The notes: generated by a model not told the origin, from the sequence alone. A stretch of 64,000 bases of DNA from Olleya sediminilitoris (GCF_016785945.1 NZ_JAEMEF010000003.1:248001-312000); one strand, 5' to 3'. Counted from the first letter of the stretch, positions 1 through 10,177 are shown. Numbers and translations are program-made.

Positions 1-754
1 ATTAGAATATGGTTATGTTGATGATAGAGATATTATGTTTGCAAAAATGACTTGGGAGAAAGTTGTTTTAGACGAGCGTGTAAACTTTCCATTATATTAT
101 CCTGTTGATACTAATAATATAGGTAGTGAAAGACGTTCTCTATTTGATGTTCTAACTAAGGCTATCGATGAAGGTAAAATTGAAAATGTTTATAACGATT
201 CATATTTTACTGGTAGACGTACTAAAAAAGAATTAGAGCAAATTAGAACAGCAGTTGATACTATGGATATTGGTTACGATCAGTTAAATGCTGATGGTTT
301 TGTAGATCCTGAGTATATTACAACTACAACTATTGCTTCTTATGATGTATCAGCATACTTAATCAAAGGATTATGGTATTTTGATAAGCGTCAAGGTGAA
401 TTAAAATATAGATTGTTAGGTCTTGCTCCAGCTGCACCAGATGTTAACTACGTTAACTCAAATGATGAAGCTAACAAAGAGCCAATTCCTTTATTTTGGA
501 TTTTCTATCCAGATGCAAGAAGTATTTTACATGAGTCTAAAGCTTTTAATGCTAAAAATAGTGCAATGCCTTTTTCTTTTGATCACATATTAAACTCTAG
601 ACGTTTTAATAGTGTAATTTATAAAGAAGAAAACGTATTTGGAGACAGAAAAGTTGAAGATTATGTTGCAGAAAATGCTTTAATGCAATTATTAGAGTCT
701 GAAAGAATAAAAGAAAAAATTAGAAACTTTGAGTTAGACATGTGGTCTTACTAA
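1..754 (+). CDS. gldN: Gliding motility / type IX secretion protein GldN (5' truncated)
   Basis: The reading frame is open from base 2, so the true start lies left of the window; the first internal ATG is at 35. The visible C-terminal part ends with LLESERIKEKIRNFELDMWSY-like residues and contains PLFWIFYPDAR, a pattern I recognise from GldN/PorN. In the family, GldN is a periplasmic protein that forms a ring with the lipoprotein GldK and works with the GldL/GldM motor in type IX secretion and gliding. The normal gldK-L-M-N order predicts gldM just outside the window. A strong hairpin terminator follows at 777-808, so this is probably the last gene of that operon. Confidence 0.88.
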   Translation, partial: LEYGYVDDRDIMFAKMTWEKVVLDERVNFPLYYPVDTNNIGSERRSLFDVLTKAIDEGKIENVYNDSYFTGRRTKKELEQIRTAVDTMDIGYDQLNADGFVDPEYITTTTIASYDVSAYLIKGLWYFDKRQGELKYRLLGLAPAAPDVNYVNSNDEANKEPIPLFWIFYPDARSILHESKAFNAKNSAMPFSFDHILNSRRFNSVIYKEENVFGDRKVEDYVAENALMQLLESERIKEKIRNFELDMWSY

Positions 755-776
755 GTTACACACTAATTAATATTTT

Positions 777-808
777 AAAAAACGCTCACTTTTAAGTGAG
801 CGTTTTTT
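777..808 (+). terminator. Rho-independent terminator after gldN
   Basis: A 14-bp inverted repeat (777-790 with 795-808) has a 4-nt loop, a core of cgctcact/agtgagcg and T-rich 3' side. It lies 23 bp after the gldN stop and closes that operon. Confidence 0.85.
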
Positions 809-845
809 GTTTTTATTCAGATTAGATTTTTGATTTATTTATCAA

Positions 846-853
846 TATTTTTG
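846..853 (+). promoter_or_regulatory. Bacteroidota -7 element TATTTTTG before the FAD oxidoreductase
   Basis: TATTTTTG fits the Bacteroidota -7 consensus TAnnTTTG. It ends only 4 nt before the ATG at 858, so transcription would begin at or very near the start codon. No good -33 TTG is seen at the usual distance. Confidence 0.5.
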
Positions 854-857
854 TATC

Positions 858-1898
858 ATGAAAGTAGATTATATAGTTGTAGGTTGCGGTTTAGCAGGAT
901 TATCTTTTTGCGAAAAATTATTAGAGAATAATAAATCTTTTATAGTCATAGATAATAATTCTCAGCAATCTTCGGTTGTTGCAGGTGGATTATATAATCC
1001 AGTTACTTTAAAACGTTTTACTCCAGTTTGGAAAAGTGAAGAACAGTTAGCTACAGCTTTACCTATTTATAAACTCTTAGAACAAAAATTAAATTCTACT
1101 TTAGATTATAAGGTTCCTGTTAAAAGACGATTTACGTCCCTAGAAGAGCAAAATAATTGGTTTTCTGCTTCAGACAAAAAAGGACTAAAACCATTTATTA
1201 ATACTGATCTTTTTGTTAATAACAACCCTTATATTGATGCTAATTTTAAATTAGGTGAAGTCTTTCAAACGGGAAGATTAGATACCAAGAAACTTATTGA
1301 AAATTATAAAAAATGGCTTTCTGATAATAATCTTCTTATTTCAGAAACCTTTAATTATGATTTGTTAATCCTAGATGAATCAAAAGTAATTTATCAACAT
1401 ATTACTGCAAAGCACATTGTCTTTGCTGAAGGTTTTGGTATGAAACAAAATCCATATTTTAAAGATTTACCACTTTCAGGTACTAAAGGACAGTTGTTAA
1501 CTATTCATGCTCCAGAGTTAAAATTAGATTATGTGTTAAAATCCAGTGTATTTGTTATTCCTTTAGGTGAGGATTTATATCGTGTAGGCTCTACTTATGA
1601 GCAAAAAGATAAAACGAACACTATTACTGATGACGCAAAGGAAATGTTATTAAACAAGCTTAAAACGTTTGTTAAATGCGATTTTGAAATCATTAATCAA
1701 GTTGCTGGAATTAGGCCAACTGTTAAAGATCGTAAACCTTTGGTAGGTAAGCATCCAACAATACCAAACATGTATTTGTTTAACGGTCTAGGGTCACGAG
1801 GCGTTATGATTGCTCCATATGTTGCAAATCAATTATTCAATTTTATTGAAAATAATGGAAGTTTAGATACAGAGATTGACTGTAGTCGTTTTTTTTAA
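858..1898 (+). CDS. FAD-dependent oxidoreductase (D-amino acid oxidase / glycine oxidase fold)
   Basis: This 346-residue protein has an N-terminal Rossmann FAD-binding motif GCGLAG (residues 9-14) with a following VID acidic end of the second strand. A C-terminal GIRPTVKDRKPLVG...GLGSRGV segment is typical of the DAO superfamily, where it closes over the flavin. Members include glycine oxidase ThiO, DadA and the MnmC C-terminal domain. The substrate cannot be read from the sequence. No signal peptide is present, so it should act in the cytoplasm. It stands alone between the gldN terminator and a convergent DUF983 gene 1 nt away. The promoter -7 element lies 4 nt upstream of the ATG. Confidence 0.8.
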   Translation: MKVDYIVVGCGLAGLSFCEKLLENNKSFIVIDNNSQQSSVVAGGLYNPVTLKRFTPVWKSEEQLATALPIYKLLEQKLNSTLDYKVPVKRRFTSLEEQNNWFSASDKKGLKPFINTDLFVNNNPYIDANFKLGEVFQTGRLDTKKLIENYKKWLSDNNLLISETFNYDLLILDESKVIYQHITAKHIVFAEGFGMKQNPYFKDLPLSGTKGQLLTIHAPELKLDYVLKSSVFVIPLGEDLYRVGSTYEQKDKTNTITDDAKEMLLNKLKTFVKCDFEIINQVAGIRPTVKDRKPLVGKHPTIPNMYLFNGLGSRGVMIAPYVANQLFNFIENNGSLDTEIDCSRFF

Positions 1899-1899
1899 A

Positions 1900-2286
1900 C
1901 TAATCTTTTTTGGCTAATTTTTTGTCATAACTCATAAAAATATTAATCCAAATATTTCTAGAAAGCCTTACTATTATTGGGTAAAATACTACTAATGTAA
2001 ATATAATAGCAAAAAACGCTGTGGTTGTACTGCTTCCTAAAAACACATAACTTATTATAAATGCAGCAACTGCAAAAGCTATACCTACTCCATAACTAAC
2101 ATACATAGAACCATAAAAAAAGGAAGGTTCAATTTTATATTTTGTATCACAATTACTGCAACGTTCATGCATACTAAATAGCTTACTTATAGCATAAGGA
2201 TTAGGGTTTGTATACATAGATTCTTCGTGACATTTTGGACATGTACCTGTAAAAATCGAATATAATTTAGAGCCTTTTTTAAACAT
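1900..2286 (-). CDS. DUF983 family small membrane protein with zinc-ribbon-like cysteines
   Basis: This 128-residue protein has two Cys pairs, CPKC (16-19) and CSNC (43-46), which probably bind a metal. Two hydrophobic segments follow (about 58-85 and 90-108). The arrangement fits DUF983, a family common in Bacteroidota and Alphaproteobacteria with no firm function. It converges on the FAD oxidoreductase gene with almost no gap and diverges from the ABC-F gene. Confidence 0.8.
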   Translation of the reverse strand: MFKKGSKLYSIFTGTCPKCHEESMYTNPNPYAISKLFSMHERCSNCDTKYKIEPSFFYGSMYVSYGVGIAFAVAAFIISYVFLGSSTTTAFFAIIFTLVVFYPIIVRLSRNIWINIFMSYDKKLAKKD

Positions 2287-2296
2287 AATATTTGTG

Positions 2297-2304
2297 TACT
2301 TTTG
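2297..2304 (+). promoter_or_regulatory. -7 element TACTTTTG upstream of the ABC-F gene
   Basis: TACTTTTG matches TAnnTTTG. It lies 69 bp before the ATG at 2374, between divergent genes. The -33 box is not convincing. Confidence 0.4.
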
Positions 2305-2373
2305 CCTTTTGTAATTAGAAGAACAAAAATATAACTTCTAATTTTTATATTAAGTAACATAAGTCACAATTCA

Positions 2374-4278
2374 ATGCTAAACATTCATAATTTATCAATT
2401 TCATTTCAAGGAGAATATCTTTTTGAAGACATCACTTTTAAATTAGGAAATGGTGACCGAGTTGGTCTTATAGGTAAAAATGGTGCAGGTAAGTCTACCA
2501 TGCTTAAAATTTTATCTAAAGAAATGGAGCCTGATTCAGGTCAAATTGCTGCAGATAAAACTTTGAAAATTGGTTTTTTAAAACAGGATATAGACTTTGT
2601 TTTGGGTCGTACTGTTCTTGAAGAATCATATCAAGCTTTCACTGAAATTAAAGAGATTGAAGCTAAAATAGAACATATAAATACACAATTAGCAGAACGT
2701 ACAGATTATGAGAGTGAAGCTTATCACGATCTAATGGTTGAGTTAAGTGATATCCAGCATCAATATGAAATTTTAGGTGGTTATAATTATCAAGGTGAAA
2801 CCGAAAAAATATTACAAGGTTTAGGTTTTAAGCGCGAAGATTTTAATAAACTTACAGATACTTTTTCTGGTGGTTGGCGTATGCGTATTGAGTTGGCCAA
2901 ATTATTACTTCAAAATAACGATGTTTTACTTCTGGATGAGCCAACTAACCACTTAGATATTGAGTCTATTATTTGGTTAGAAAGTTTCCTTAAAAATTAT
3001 TCAGGTGCAGTAGCAATTGTATCTCACGATAAAATGTTTTTAGACAATGTTACAAATCGTACTATCGAAATTAGCTTAGGACGTATTTATGACTACCCAA
3101 AACCTTACACGCAATATTTAGTATTAAGAGAAGAAATTAGAACACAACAATTAGCCTCTCAAAAAAATCAACAAAAGCAAATTGAACAAACTGAAAAGCT
3201 AATAGAAAAATTTCGTGCCAAAGCCAGCAAAGCAACTATGGCACAATCTTTAATTAAAAAATTAGATAAAATTGATCGTATTGAGGTTGATGAAGATGAT
3301 AATAGCGTAATGACTTTAAACTTTCCAGTATCAATTACTCCAGGAAAAGTTGTGGTTGAGGCTAATAATATCTCTAAAAATTATGGAGACATTCACGTAT
3401 TATCTGATGTTGATTTAATGATTGAGCGTGATATTAAAACAGCTTTTGTTGGTCAAAACGGTCAAGGAAAATCTACTTTGGCAAAAATCTTAGTAGGAGA
3501 TTTAAAACATGATGGAGAATTAAAGTTAGGTCATAATGTACAAATAGGATATTTTGCACAGAACCAAGCAGAATATTTAGACGGAAATAAAACCGTTTTA
3601 GATACAATGATTGATGCAGCTAATGAAACTAACAGAAGTAAAGTTAGAGATATTTTAGGTTCATTTTTATTTAGAGGTGAAGAAGCAGATAAATATGTTA
3701 GAGTTTTATCTGGAGGTGAACGTAACCGTTTAGCATTAGCAAAACTAATGTTACAACCGTTTAATGTGCTAATAATGGATGAGCCAACCAACCATTTGGA
3801 TATAAAATCTAAAAATGTTTTAAAAGATGCTTTGCAACGTTTTGAAGGAACATTAATTTTAGTATCTCACGATAGAGATTTTTTACAAGGTTTAACAAGC
3901 ACTTTGTTCGAATTTAAAGACGGAAATATTAAAAAATATTTAGGTGATATTGATTATTATTTAGAACAACGTAATGTAGAAAACCTTAGAGAGGTTGAAA
4001 AACGTACAGTTGTAAAAACGGAAGCTAAAGAAACACCTAAACAGTCATACGAAGACCAAAAGAAGCAAAAATCATTAAACAACAGATTAAGTAATTGCGA
4101 GTCTAAAATCGCACAGCTTGAAAAAGATATAAAAGATATTGATGTAGAATTAGCTGTTAATTATGACGAAACCGTTGCTAAACCTAACTTTTTTGAACAA
4201 TATCAAGCTAAAAAAGATAAATTAGAGCAATTAATGGAAGATTGGGAAAATATAACGCTACAATTAGAACAATTTTAA
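2374..4278 (+). CDS. ABC-F family ATP-binding protein (Uup/EttA-like translation factor)
   Basis: This 634-residue protein carries two ATPase domains and no membrane segment, the layout of ABC-F proteins that act on ribosomes. Domain 1 has Walker A GKNGAGKST (34-42), an FSGGW signature and LLLDEPTNHLD. Domain 2 has GQNGQGKST (about 360-368), LSGGE (about 445) and MDEPTNHLD (about 468). Between them lies the charged P-site tRNA-interaction linker (about 240-300). A C-terminal coiled coil (about 560-634) resembles the DNA-binding tail of Uup. Uup-type ABC-F proteins affect ribosome function and transposon excision; the exact subgroup is not certain. It is a single gene with its own promoter. 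Confidence 0.88.
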   Translation: MLNIHNLSISFQGEYLFEDITFKLGNGDRVGLIGKNGAGKSTMLKILSKEMEPDSGQIAADKTLKIGFLKQDIDFVLGRTVLEESYQAFTEIKEIEAKIEHINTQLAERTDYESEAYHDLMVELSDIQHQYEILGGYNYQGETEKILQGLGFKREDFNKLTDTFSGGWRMRIELAKLLLQNNDVLLLDEPTNHLDIESIIWLESFLKNYSGAVAIVSHDKMFLDNVTNRTIEISLGRIYDYPKPYTQYLVLREEIRTQQLASQKNQQKQIEQTEKLIEKFRAKASKATMAQSLIKKLDKIDRIEVDEDDNSVMTLNFPVSITPGKVVVEANNISKNYGDIHVLSDVDLMIERDIKTAFVGQNGQGKSTLAKILVGDLKHDGELKLGHNVQIGYFAQNQAEYLDGNKTVLDTMIDAANETNRSKVRDILGSFLFRGEEADKYVRVLSGGERNRLALAKLMLQPFNVLIMDEPTNHLDIKSKNVLKDALQRFEGTLILVSHDRDFLQGLTSTLFEFKDGNIKKYLGDIDYYLEQRNVENLREVEKRTVVKTEAKETPKQSYEDQKKQKSLNNRLSNCESKIAQLEKDIKDIDVELAVNYDETVAKPNFFEQYQAKKDKLEQLMEDWENITLQLEQF

Positions 4279-4326
4279 CATCAGTCTTTTAGCTTTTTTT
4301 TAACGTTTAACCTTTAAACTATAAAC

Positions 4327-4334
4327 TAATTTTG
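4327..4334 (+). promoter_or_regulatory. -7 element TAATTTTG of the RND efflux operon
   Basis: TAATTTTG followed by CGGTC lies 25 bp before the adaptor ATG at 4360. No clear -33 box; only a weak GTT sits 19 bp upstream. Confidence 0.55.
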
Positions 4335-4359
4335 CGGTCATACCATCAAAACCAAATTC

Positions 4360-5481
4360 ATGCGCAAAATTATCCTTTCAATTTTAGGTGTTCTTTTTAT
4401 TATAGGTGCTTTTATAATTGCAAAAAATCTTATTGATAACAAAAATAAGCCAAGACCAGTAGCTGCAAAAGTTATTAAAACTGTTTTTACAGATACGGTT
4501 AAAAATACAACCATTCCTATTGTAATTCCTGCTAATGGTAATCTTACAGCAAAACAACGTGTAGAGATCTATTCAGAAGTGCAAGGCGTTTTTCGTAATG
4601 GTAGCTATTTGTTTAAACCTGGTCAAACGTATCGTAAAGGTCAAACCTTAATTCGTGTTGATGCTTCAGAGTATTATGCAAGTGTACAATCTTCAAAAAG
4701 TGGCTTGTACAATTCAATAGCTGCAATAATGCCAGATTTAAGATTAGATTTTCCAGATATATTTTCAAAATGGCAATCCTATTTAAATAGTTTCGATTTA
4801 AATAAAACAACACCCAAGTTACCAGAAATGAGTTCTGATAAAGAAAACTATTTCATAACAGGTCGTGGTATTATTACAAGCTATTACAATGTAAAAAACT
4901 TAGAACAGCGTTTGTCTAAGTACACTATATCTGCTCCCTTTAATGGTATTTTAACCGAAGCTTTAGCAACAGAAGGTTCTTTAATTAGAAGTGGTCAAAA
5001 GTTAGGCGAATTTATTAATCCTTCTGTTTATGAAATGGAAGTATCAATAAGTAAAACATTTGCTAATATTTTAAAAGTAGGTGAAAGTGTAGCTTTAACT
5101 AATTTAGATAAAACCGAAAGTTATACAGGAAAGGTGTCTAGAGTAAACGGAAGCATTGACGCTACCACACAAACCATTACAGCTTTTATAGAGGTAACAG
5201 ATGATAACCTAAAAGAAGGTATGTATCTTGAAGCCAATTTAAATGCTAAAAGTATTGACAATGCAATTGAGATTAATAGAAATCTATTAACGGATAATCA
5301 AGAAATATTTGTCATAAAAGATTCTATCCTTGATGTAATACCAGCTAAACCTGTACATTTTTCTGATACCAAAGTCGTGTTGCAAGACGTACCAAACGGA
5401 ACAGTTATTTTAAAGCGTCAAGTACCAGGAGCTTATTCTGGTATGATTGTAAAACCTTTTGTAGAAACAAAAGACAACTAA
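4360..5481 (+). CDS. RND efflux periplasmic adaptor subunit (HlyD/AcrA-type)
   Basis: This 373-residue protein has an N-terminal membrane anchor (about 4-22). A lipoyl/barrel-sandwich half (NGNLTAKQRVEIYSEVQG) and its partner half (TISAPFNGILTEALATEGS) flank a helical insert. A beta-barrel follows (GKVSRVNGSIDATTQTITAFIEV). Adaptors of this family join an inner-membrane RND pump to an outer-membrane TolC channel. The next two genes encode those partners, with a 13-bp gap to the pump. The helical insert (about 105-175) is irregular and not the long classic coiled-coil hairpin. The exported substrate is unknown. Confidence 0.87.
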   Translation: MRKIILSILGVLFIIGAFIIAKNLIDNKNKPRPVAAKVIKTVFTDTVKNTTIPIVIPANGNLTAKQRVEIYSEVQGVFRNGSYLFKPGQTYRKGQTLIRVDASEYYASVQSSKSGLYNSIAAIMPDLRLDFPDIFSKWQSYLNSFDLNKTTPKLPEMSSDKENYFITGRGIITSYYNVKNLEQRLSKYTISAPFNGILTEALATEGSLIRSGQKLGEFINPSVYEMEVSISKTFANILKVGESVALTNLDKTESYTGKVSRVNGSIDATTQTITAFIEVTDDNLKEGMYLEANLNAKSIDNAIEINRNLLTDNQEIFVIKDSILDVIPAKPVHFSDTKVVLQDVPNGTVILKRQVPGAYSGMIVKPFVETKDN

Positions 5482-5494
5482 ATAGCATACTATA

Positions 5495-8400
5495 ATGAGA
5501 AAAATAATTAGCTATTTTATAAAATACCATGTTGCAGTAAATGTATTTATTATTGCATTTGCAATATTTGGTATTCTTGGATATTCGTCTTTAAAATCTT
5601 CGTTTTTTCCATTAACAGAATCTAAGATAATCAATGTTAGTATTGCTTATCCAGGAGCTTCACCTCAAGAAATTGAAGAAGGTATTGTACTTCAAATAGA
5701 AGAAAATTTAAAAGGACTTAAAGGGGTAGATCGTGTCACATCTGTGTCAAGAGAAAACAGCGGAACCATTACTGTAGAAATCGAAAAAGGTGAAAACCTA
5801 GATTTCATGTTACTAGAAGTTAAAAACGCGGTAGATAGAGTTCCAACGTTTCCTACAGGTATGGAGCCATTAGTAGTTTCTAAACAAGAAGCAGTTAGAG
5901 AGACTATTTCTTTCGCTTTAAGCGGAAAAGAGATTCCGTTATCCACATTAAAACAATTAGGTCGTCAAGTTGAAAACGATTTACGTGCTATTGAAGGTAT
6001 TTCTCAAATAGAAGTAACAGGTTATCCAGAAGAAGAGATAGAAATTGCTGTAAATGAAGGAAGTTTATTAGCCTATAACTTAACTTTTACCGATGTTGCC
6101 AATGCTGTAAGTACGTCTAACATATTAGTAACAGGTGGAAATATAAAAACAGAAGCTGAAGAGTATTTGATTAGAGCCAATAACAAACAATATTATGGCG
6201 CAGAATTTTCTAATATTATTGTAAAAGCCTCAGCAGATGGTAAAGTGGTACGATTAAAAGACGTTGCTGTAATCAGAGATCGTTTTTCTGAAACACCAAA
6301 TGCATCTTATTTTAATCAAGAGTTATCTGTAAATGTTTCGGTAACCAGTACTAATAACGAAGACTTAATTTCATCTGCAGATAAAGTTAAGGAGTATATC
6401 ACAAGTTTTAATCAAAAATATAATAACATACAATTACATATTGTAAGAGATTTATCTATAACACTTAATCAGCGTACAGATTTATTGACAGAAAACGCAA
6501 TAGTTGGGATGATTTTGGTATTGGTGTTTTTATCATTATTCCTTAACACACGTTTAGCCTTTTGGGTAGCTTTTGGTTTGCCAATTTCGTTTTTAGGAAT
6601 GTTTATTTTTGCAGGACAATTTGATGTCACAATTAATGTATTGTCATTATTTGGTATGATTATCGTTATTGGTATTTTGGTGGATGATGGTATTGTAATT
6701 GCAGAAAACATTTACCAACATTTTGAAAAAGGTAAAACGCCAAAACAAGCTGCGTTGGATGGGACAATGGAAGTTATTCCTCCAGTAGTTTCGGCTATTA
6801 TTACTACGTTACTAGCCTTTTCATTATTCTTGTTTTTAGATAGTCGTATAGGTGAGTTTTTTAGCGAAGTTTCAGTCATAGTAATTTTAACTTTAGTAGT
6901 GTCTTTAGTTGAAGCATTAATTATTTTACCAGCTCACTTAGCACATTCTAAAGCATTACAACCACAAGTAGAGGAAGAAAATCCTTCAAAGATGAAGCAG
7001 TTTTTTGCTAAAATGAGAGGGATTAATAGAGCAGGAGATAAATTTATGGGTTATTTAAGAGATAAAGTGTATGCTCCAGCCCTAGATTTTGTGCTTCAAT
7101 TTAAAGTGTTATCCTTAGGTATATTTGTTGCATTACTAGTTTTAACTTTTGGATCAATAGGTGGAGGTATAATTGGAGTGACACTATTTCCAAGTGTAGC
7201 TAGTGATAGGGTTTCAGTTCAATTAGAAATGCCTAATGGAACAAATGTTAAGGTTACAGATTCAATAATTTCTATGATTGAAGAAAAATCATTCATAGTA
7301 AATGAAGAATTAAGCGAAAAATATTTAAAAGGAACGGGTAAAAAGCTTTTTGAAAATACAATTTTAAGTATCAATAGTAGCTCAAGTGCCACTCTTAGAT
7401 TAAATATGTTACCAGGAGAAGAACGTCCAGATGCTATAAAATCGTCAATGGTTTCTAATCGATTAAGAGAGTTAGTTGGACCAGTAATAGGAACAGAAAG
7501 TTTAATTTTTGGTTCTGGTGGTAATTTTGGAGGTAGTCCAGTATCTGTATCCTTGTTAGGTAATAATATCGAAGAGCTTAAAGCATCTAAATTAGAACTA
7601 AAAGCTTACCTGTCTACCAATCCACTATTAAAAGATATTGAGGATAATGATCCTGCAGGAATTAAAGAAATTAGATTACAACTTAAAGAAAGTGCCTATC
7701 TATTAGGTTTAGATTTAAGAACAGTAATGTCACAAGTACGTTCTGGTTTTTTTGGATCACAAGCACAACGTTTTCAACGTGGACAAGACGAAATTAGAGT
7801 TTGGGTACGTTATGACAGACCAAACCGTAATTCGATAAACGATTTAGACGACATGCGTATTTTAACACCAACTGGTGAGCGTGTAAATTTAAAAGACATT
7901 GCTAATTATAGTATAGCTAGAGGAGATGTAGCAATAAATCACCTAGAAGGTTTAAGAGAAATTAGGGTGTCTGCAGATTTAAAAGATCCAAGTACAAGTA
8001 CGACAGATATTTTAGACGATATTAAAAATAATTTCATTCCTAATTTGCAATCAAAATACCCAACTATAAAAGCATCTTACGAAGGTCAAAATCGTGAAAA
8101 AGACAAATTAGTAAGTTCTTTAAGTAAAGCCGGAATACCAATATTGCTATTAATTTACGTTACAATTGCTTTTACTTTTAGAAGTTATAGTCAACCTATA
8201 TTATTACTTTTATTAGTGCCTTTTAGTATGACTGCTGTAGCTTGGGGACACTGGATTTTAGGATTTCCGGTTAATGTATTATCCTTACTAGGGATCATTG
8301 CTTTAATAGGTATTATGGTTAATGATGGCTTAGTATTGATAGGTAAGTTTAATAGTAATTTAAAAGAAGGTATGGCTTTTGATTTGGCGTTATCTGAAGC

Positions 8401-8692
8401 TGGTAAATCAAGATTTAGAGCCATATTTTTAACCTCATTAACAACTGTCGCTGGTTTAGCACCATTATTATTAGAAAAAAGTAGACAAGCTCAGTTTTTA
8501 AAACCTATGGCAATTTCAATATCATTTGGTATTGCTTATGCAACAATATTAACCTTATTAGTTTTACCATTGTTTTTATCGTTTAGTAATACTATTAAGC
8601 AAAAAACAAAATGGTTAATTACAGGAGATAATATAACTAAAGAAGAAGTAGAACGTGCAATTAAAGAACAAAATGAAGAAAATGAACATTAA
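5495..8692 (+). CDS. RND efflux transporter permease (AcrB/MMPL superfamily)
   Basis: This 1065-residue protein has the RND duplicate layout: TM1 at about 10-30, a large periplasmic loop, a cluster of five to six TM segments (about 335-490), then a second copy of the same arrangement. The TM4 motif GILVDDGIVIAENI has the Asp-Asp pair used for proton coupling. The TM10 equivalent reads IMVNDGLVLIGKF. It works as a proton-driven trimer with the upstream adaptor and the downstream TolC-like channel; its 3' end overlaps the channel gene by 20 bp, so translation is probably coupled. Long hydrophilic C-terminal tail after TM12. Confidence 0.9.
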   Translation: MRKIISYFIKYHVAVNVFIIAFAIFGILGYSSLKSSFFPLTESKIINVSIAYPGASPQEIEEGIVLQIEENLKGLKGVDRVTSVSRENSGTITVEIEKGENLDFMLLEVKNAVDRVPTFPTGMEPLVVSKQEAVRETISFALSGKEIPLSTLKQLGRQVENDLRAIEGISQIEVTGYPEEEIEIAVNEGSLLAYNLTFTDVANAVSTSNILVTGGNIKTEAEEYLIRANNKQYYGAEFSNIIVKASADGKVVRLKDVAVIRDRFSETPNASYFNQELSVNVSVTSTNNEDLISSADKVKEYITSFNQKYNNIQLHIVRDLSITLNQRTDLLTENAIVGMILVLVFLSLFLNTRLAFWVAFGLPISFLGMFIFAGQFDVTINVLSLFGMIIVIGILVDDGIVIAENIYQHFEKGKTPKQAALDGTMEVIPPVVSAIITTLLAFSLFLFLDSRIGEFFSEVSVIVILTLVVSLVEALIILPAHLAHSKALQPQVEEENPSKMKQFFAKMRGINRAGDKFMGYLRDKVYAPALDFVLQFKVLSLGIFVALLVLTFGSIGGGIIGVTLFPSVASDRVSVQLEMPNGTNVKVTDSIISMIEEKSFIVNEELSEKYLKGTGKKLFENTILSINSSSSATLRLNMLPGEERPDAIKSSMVSNRLRELVGPVIGTESLIFGSGGNFGGSPVSVSLLGNNIEELKASKLELKAYLSTNPLLKDIEDNDPAGIKEIRLQLKESAYLLGLDLRTVMSQVRSGFFGSQAQRFQRGQDEIRVWVRYDRPNRNSINDLDDMRILTPTGERVNLKDIANYSIARGDVAINHLEGLREIRVSADLKDPSTSTTDILDDIKNNFIPNLQSKYPTIKASYEGQNREKDKLVSSLSKAGIPILLLIYVTIAFTFRSYSQPILLLLLVPFSMTAVAWGHWILGFPVNVLSLLGIIALIGIMVNDGLVLIGKFNSNLKEGMAFDLALSEAGKSRFRAIFLTSLTTVAGLAPLLLEKSRQAQFLKPMAISISFGIAYATILTLLVLPLFLSFSNTIKQKTKWLITGDNITKEEVERAIKEQNEENEH

Positions 8693-10004
8693 TAAAAGCC
8701 TTTTACTTCTAGTATTATTGTGTGGTGCTTCAATTGTGAATGCACAACAAATTTTAACTCAAGAAGACGCTGTAAAATTAGCTTTAGATAATAACTACGG
8801 AATCAAAATTGCCAAAAACGATGTTGAAGTCGCTAATAACAACACAAGTATTTTAAATTCTGGTTATTTACCAACGGTTACTGCAGCTGCAGGTGCAACT
8901 TATAATTTAGATAATACTGAAGCAGAGTTTTCTAATGGAACAGATCCTACTGTACTAAATGGAGCAGAAAGTGACCGTTATAATGCATCAATAAGCCTTA
9001 ATTATACCATTTTTGATGGATTAGGTAGACGTTATAATTACGAAAGTTTGAAAGAACAATACCAGTTGTCAGAACTTCAAGCCAGAGAAACTATAGAAAA
9101 TACAATTACTCAATTGTTTTCTGTGTATTATAGCGTTGCACAGTTAACTGAAAATTTAGAGGCTTTAAAAGAAACCTTAGCAGTTTCAAAAGATAGATTA
9201 GTACGTGCAGAATACCAGTTTGAATACGGACAAAATACTAAGTTAGGGGTTTTAAATGCGGAAGTAGATATTAATAATGACAGTATTAATATCATTTCGT
9301 CATATCAAGATCTTAAAAATGCCAAACGTGATTTAAATGTTGTTTTAGGCAATACTTTAGATAATGATTTTACTGTAAATACTGAAGTTAACTTTGCTTT
9401 ACAATTTCAACGAGATAGTTTATTTGAACAAGCTAAAATAAGAAACGTTGCTTTATTACAAACCGAAAAAAATATTGCTATTAGTCAATTAAGTATAAAA
9501 TCTAATCAATCGGGTTATTTACCAACATTAGGATTATCTGGTACCTACGGATGGAATAAAAACAATAACAATGCAGCATCATTCGTGTCTGTTAGTACAA
9601 GTACAGGTTTATCTGCTGGATTAAATTTATCATGGAATATCTTTGATGGAGGAAGAACAAAAACCAATGTTAGAAATGCTAAAGTTAATTTAGAAACTCA
9701 AAAACTTCAAAAAGAAAACATCCTAATAGGTATAAAACGTGATTTTGATAACGCTTGGGAAGATTACACTAATAAACTGAATATCTTTAATATACAAGAG
9801 CAAAACATTATCACTTCACAAAATAATTTTGAACGTACTCAAGAGCAGTTTAAGATAGGTCAAGTCAATTCAATCGAGTTTAGACAAGCACAACTTAACC
9901 TTTTAAATGCAGAATTAAGCCGAAATAATGCTAAATACGATGCTAAATTAGCCGAATTGCAATTACTACAATTGAGTGGTCAATTACTAAATGTAGATTT
10001 TTAA
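8673..10004 (+). CDS. TolC family outer-membrane efflux channel
   Basis: I chose the ATG at 8673, with a second ATG at 8682; a GTG at 8655 is also in frame but sits before the charged n-region. The product (about 443 aa) has a signal peptide ending SIVNA-QQ. Two tandem TolC-like repeats of long amphipathic helices follow, with the repeated phrases SGYLPT...GAT/GTYG and the outer-strand motifs LNYTIFDG and LSWNIFDGG. This forms the outer-membrane exit duct for the RND pump encoded just upstream. Last gene of the operon. Confidence 0.88.
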   Translation: MKKMNINKSLLLLVLLCGASIVNAQQILTQEDAVKLALDNNYGIKIAKNDVEVANNNTSILNSGYLPTVTAAAGATYNLDNTEAEFSNGTDPTVLNGAESDRYNASISLNYTIFDGLGRRYNYESLKEQYQLSELQARETIENTITQLFSVYYSVAQLTENLEALKETLAVSKDRLVRAEYQFEYGQNTKLGVLNAEVDINNDSINIISSYQDLKNAKRDLNVVLGNTLDNDFTVNTEVNFALQFQRDSLFEQAKIRNVALLQTEKNIAISQLSIKSNQSGYLPTLGLSGTYGWNKNNNNAASFVSVSTSTGLSAGLNLSWNIFDGGRTKTNVRNAKVNLETQKLQKENILIGIKRDFDNAWEDYTNKLNIFNIQEQNIITSQNNFERTQEQFKIGQVNSIEFRQAQLNLLNAELSRNNAKYDAKLAELQLLQLSGQLLNVDF

Positions 10005-10121
10005 ATTACTGATTTACAGCTTGTTTTTACCGAATGATTTTCTATTAATTTTTAGAAATCACTTTTAAACACACGGTTTTAAAGCGTTTTCTTCTTAATT
10101 GGTGTCTTTTGTCGATTTTAT

Positions 10122-10152
10122 TTGTTTTTAAACCTGTCAAAAGGTATATTTG
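10122..10152 (+). promoter_or_regulatory. Promoter TTG-N20-TATATTTG for the LRR gene
   Basis: TTG at 10122-10124 and TATATTTG at 10145-10152 are separated by 20 bp, a very good match to the Bacteroidota -33/-7 pattern. The ATG is 25 bp further on, at 10178. Confidence 0.7.
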
Positions 10153-10177
10153 ATACAGTTAATCCTAAATCATTAAC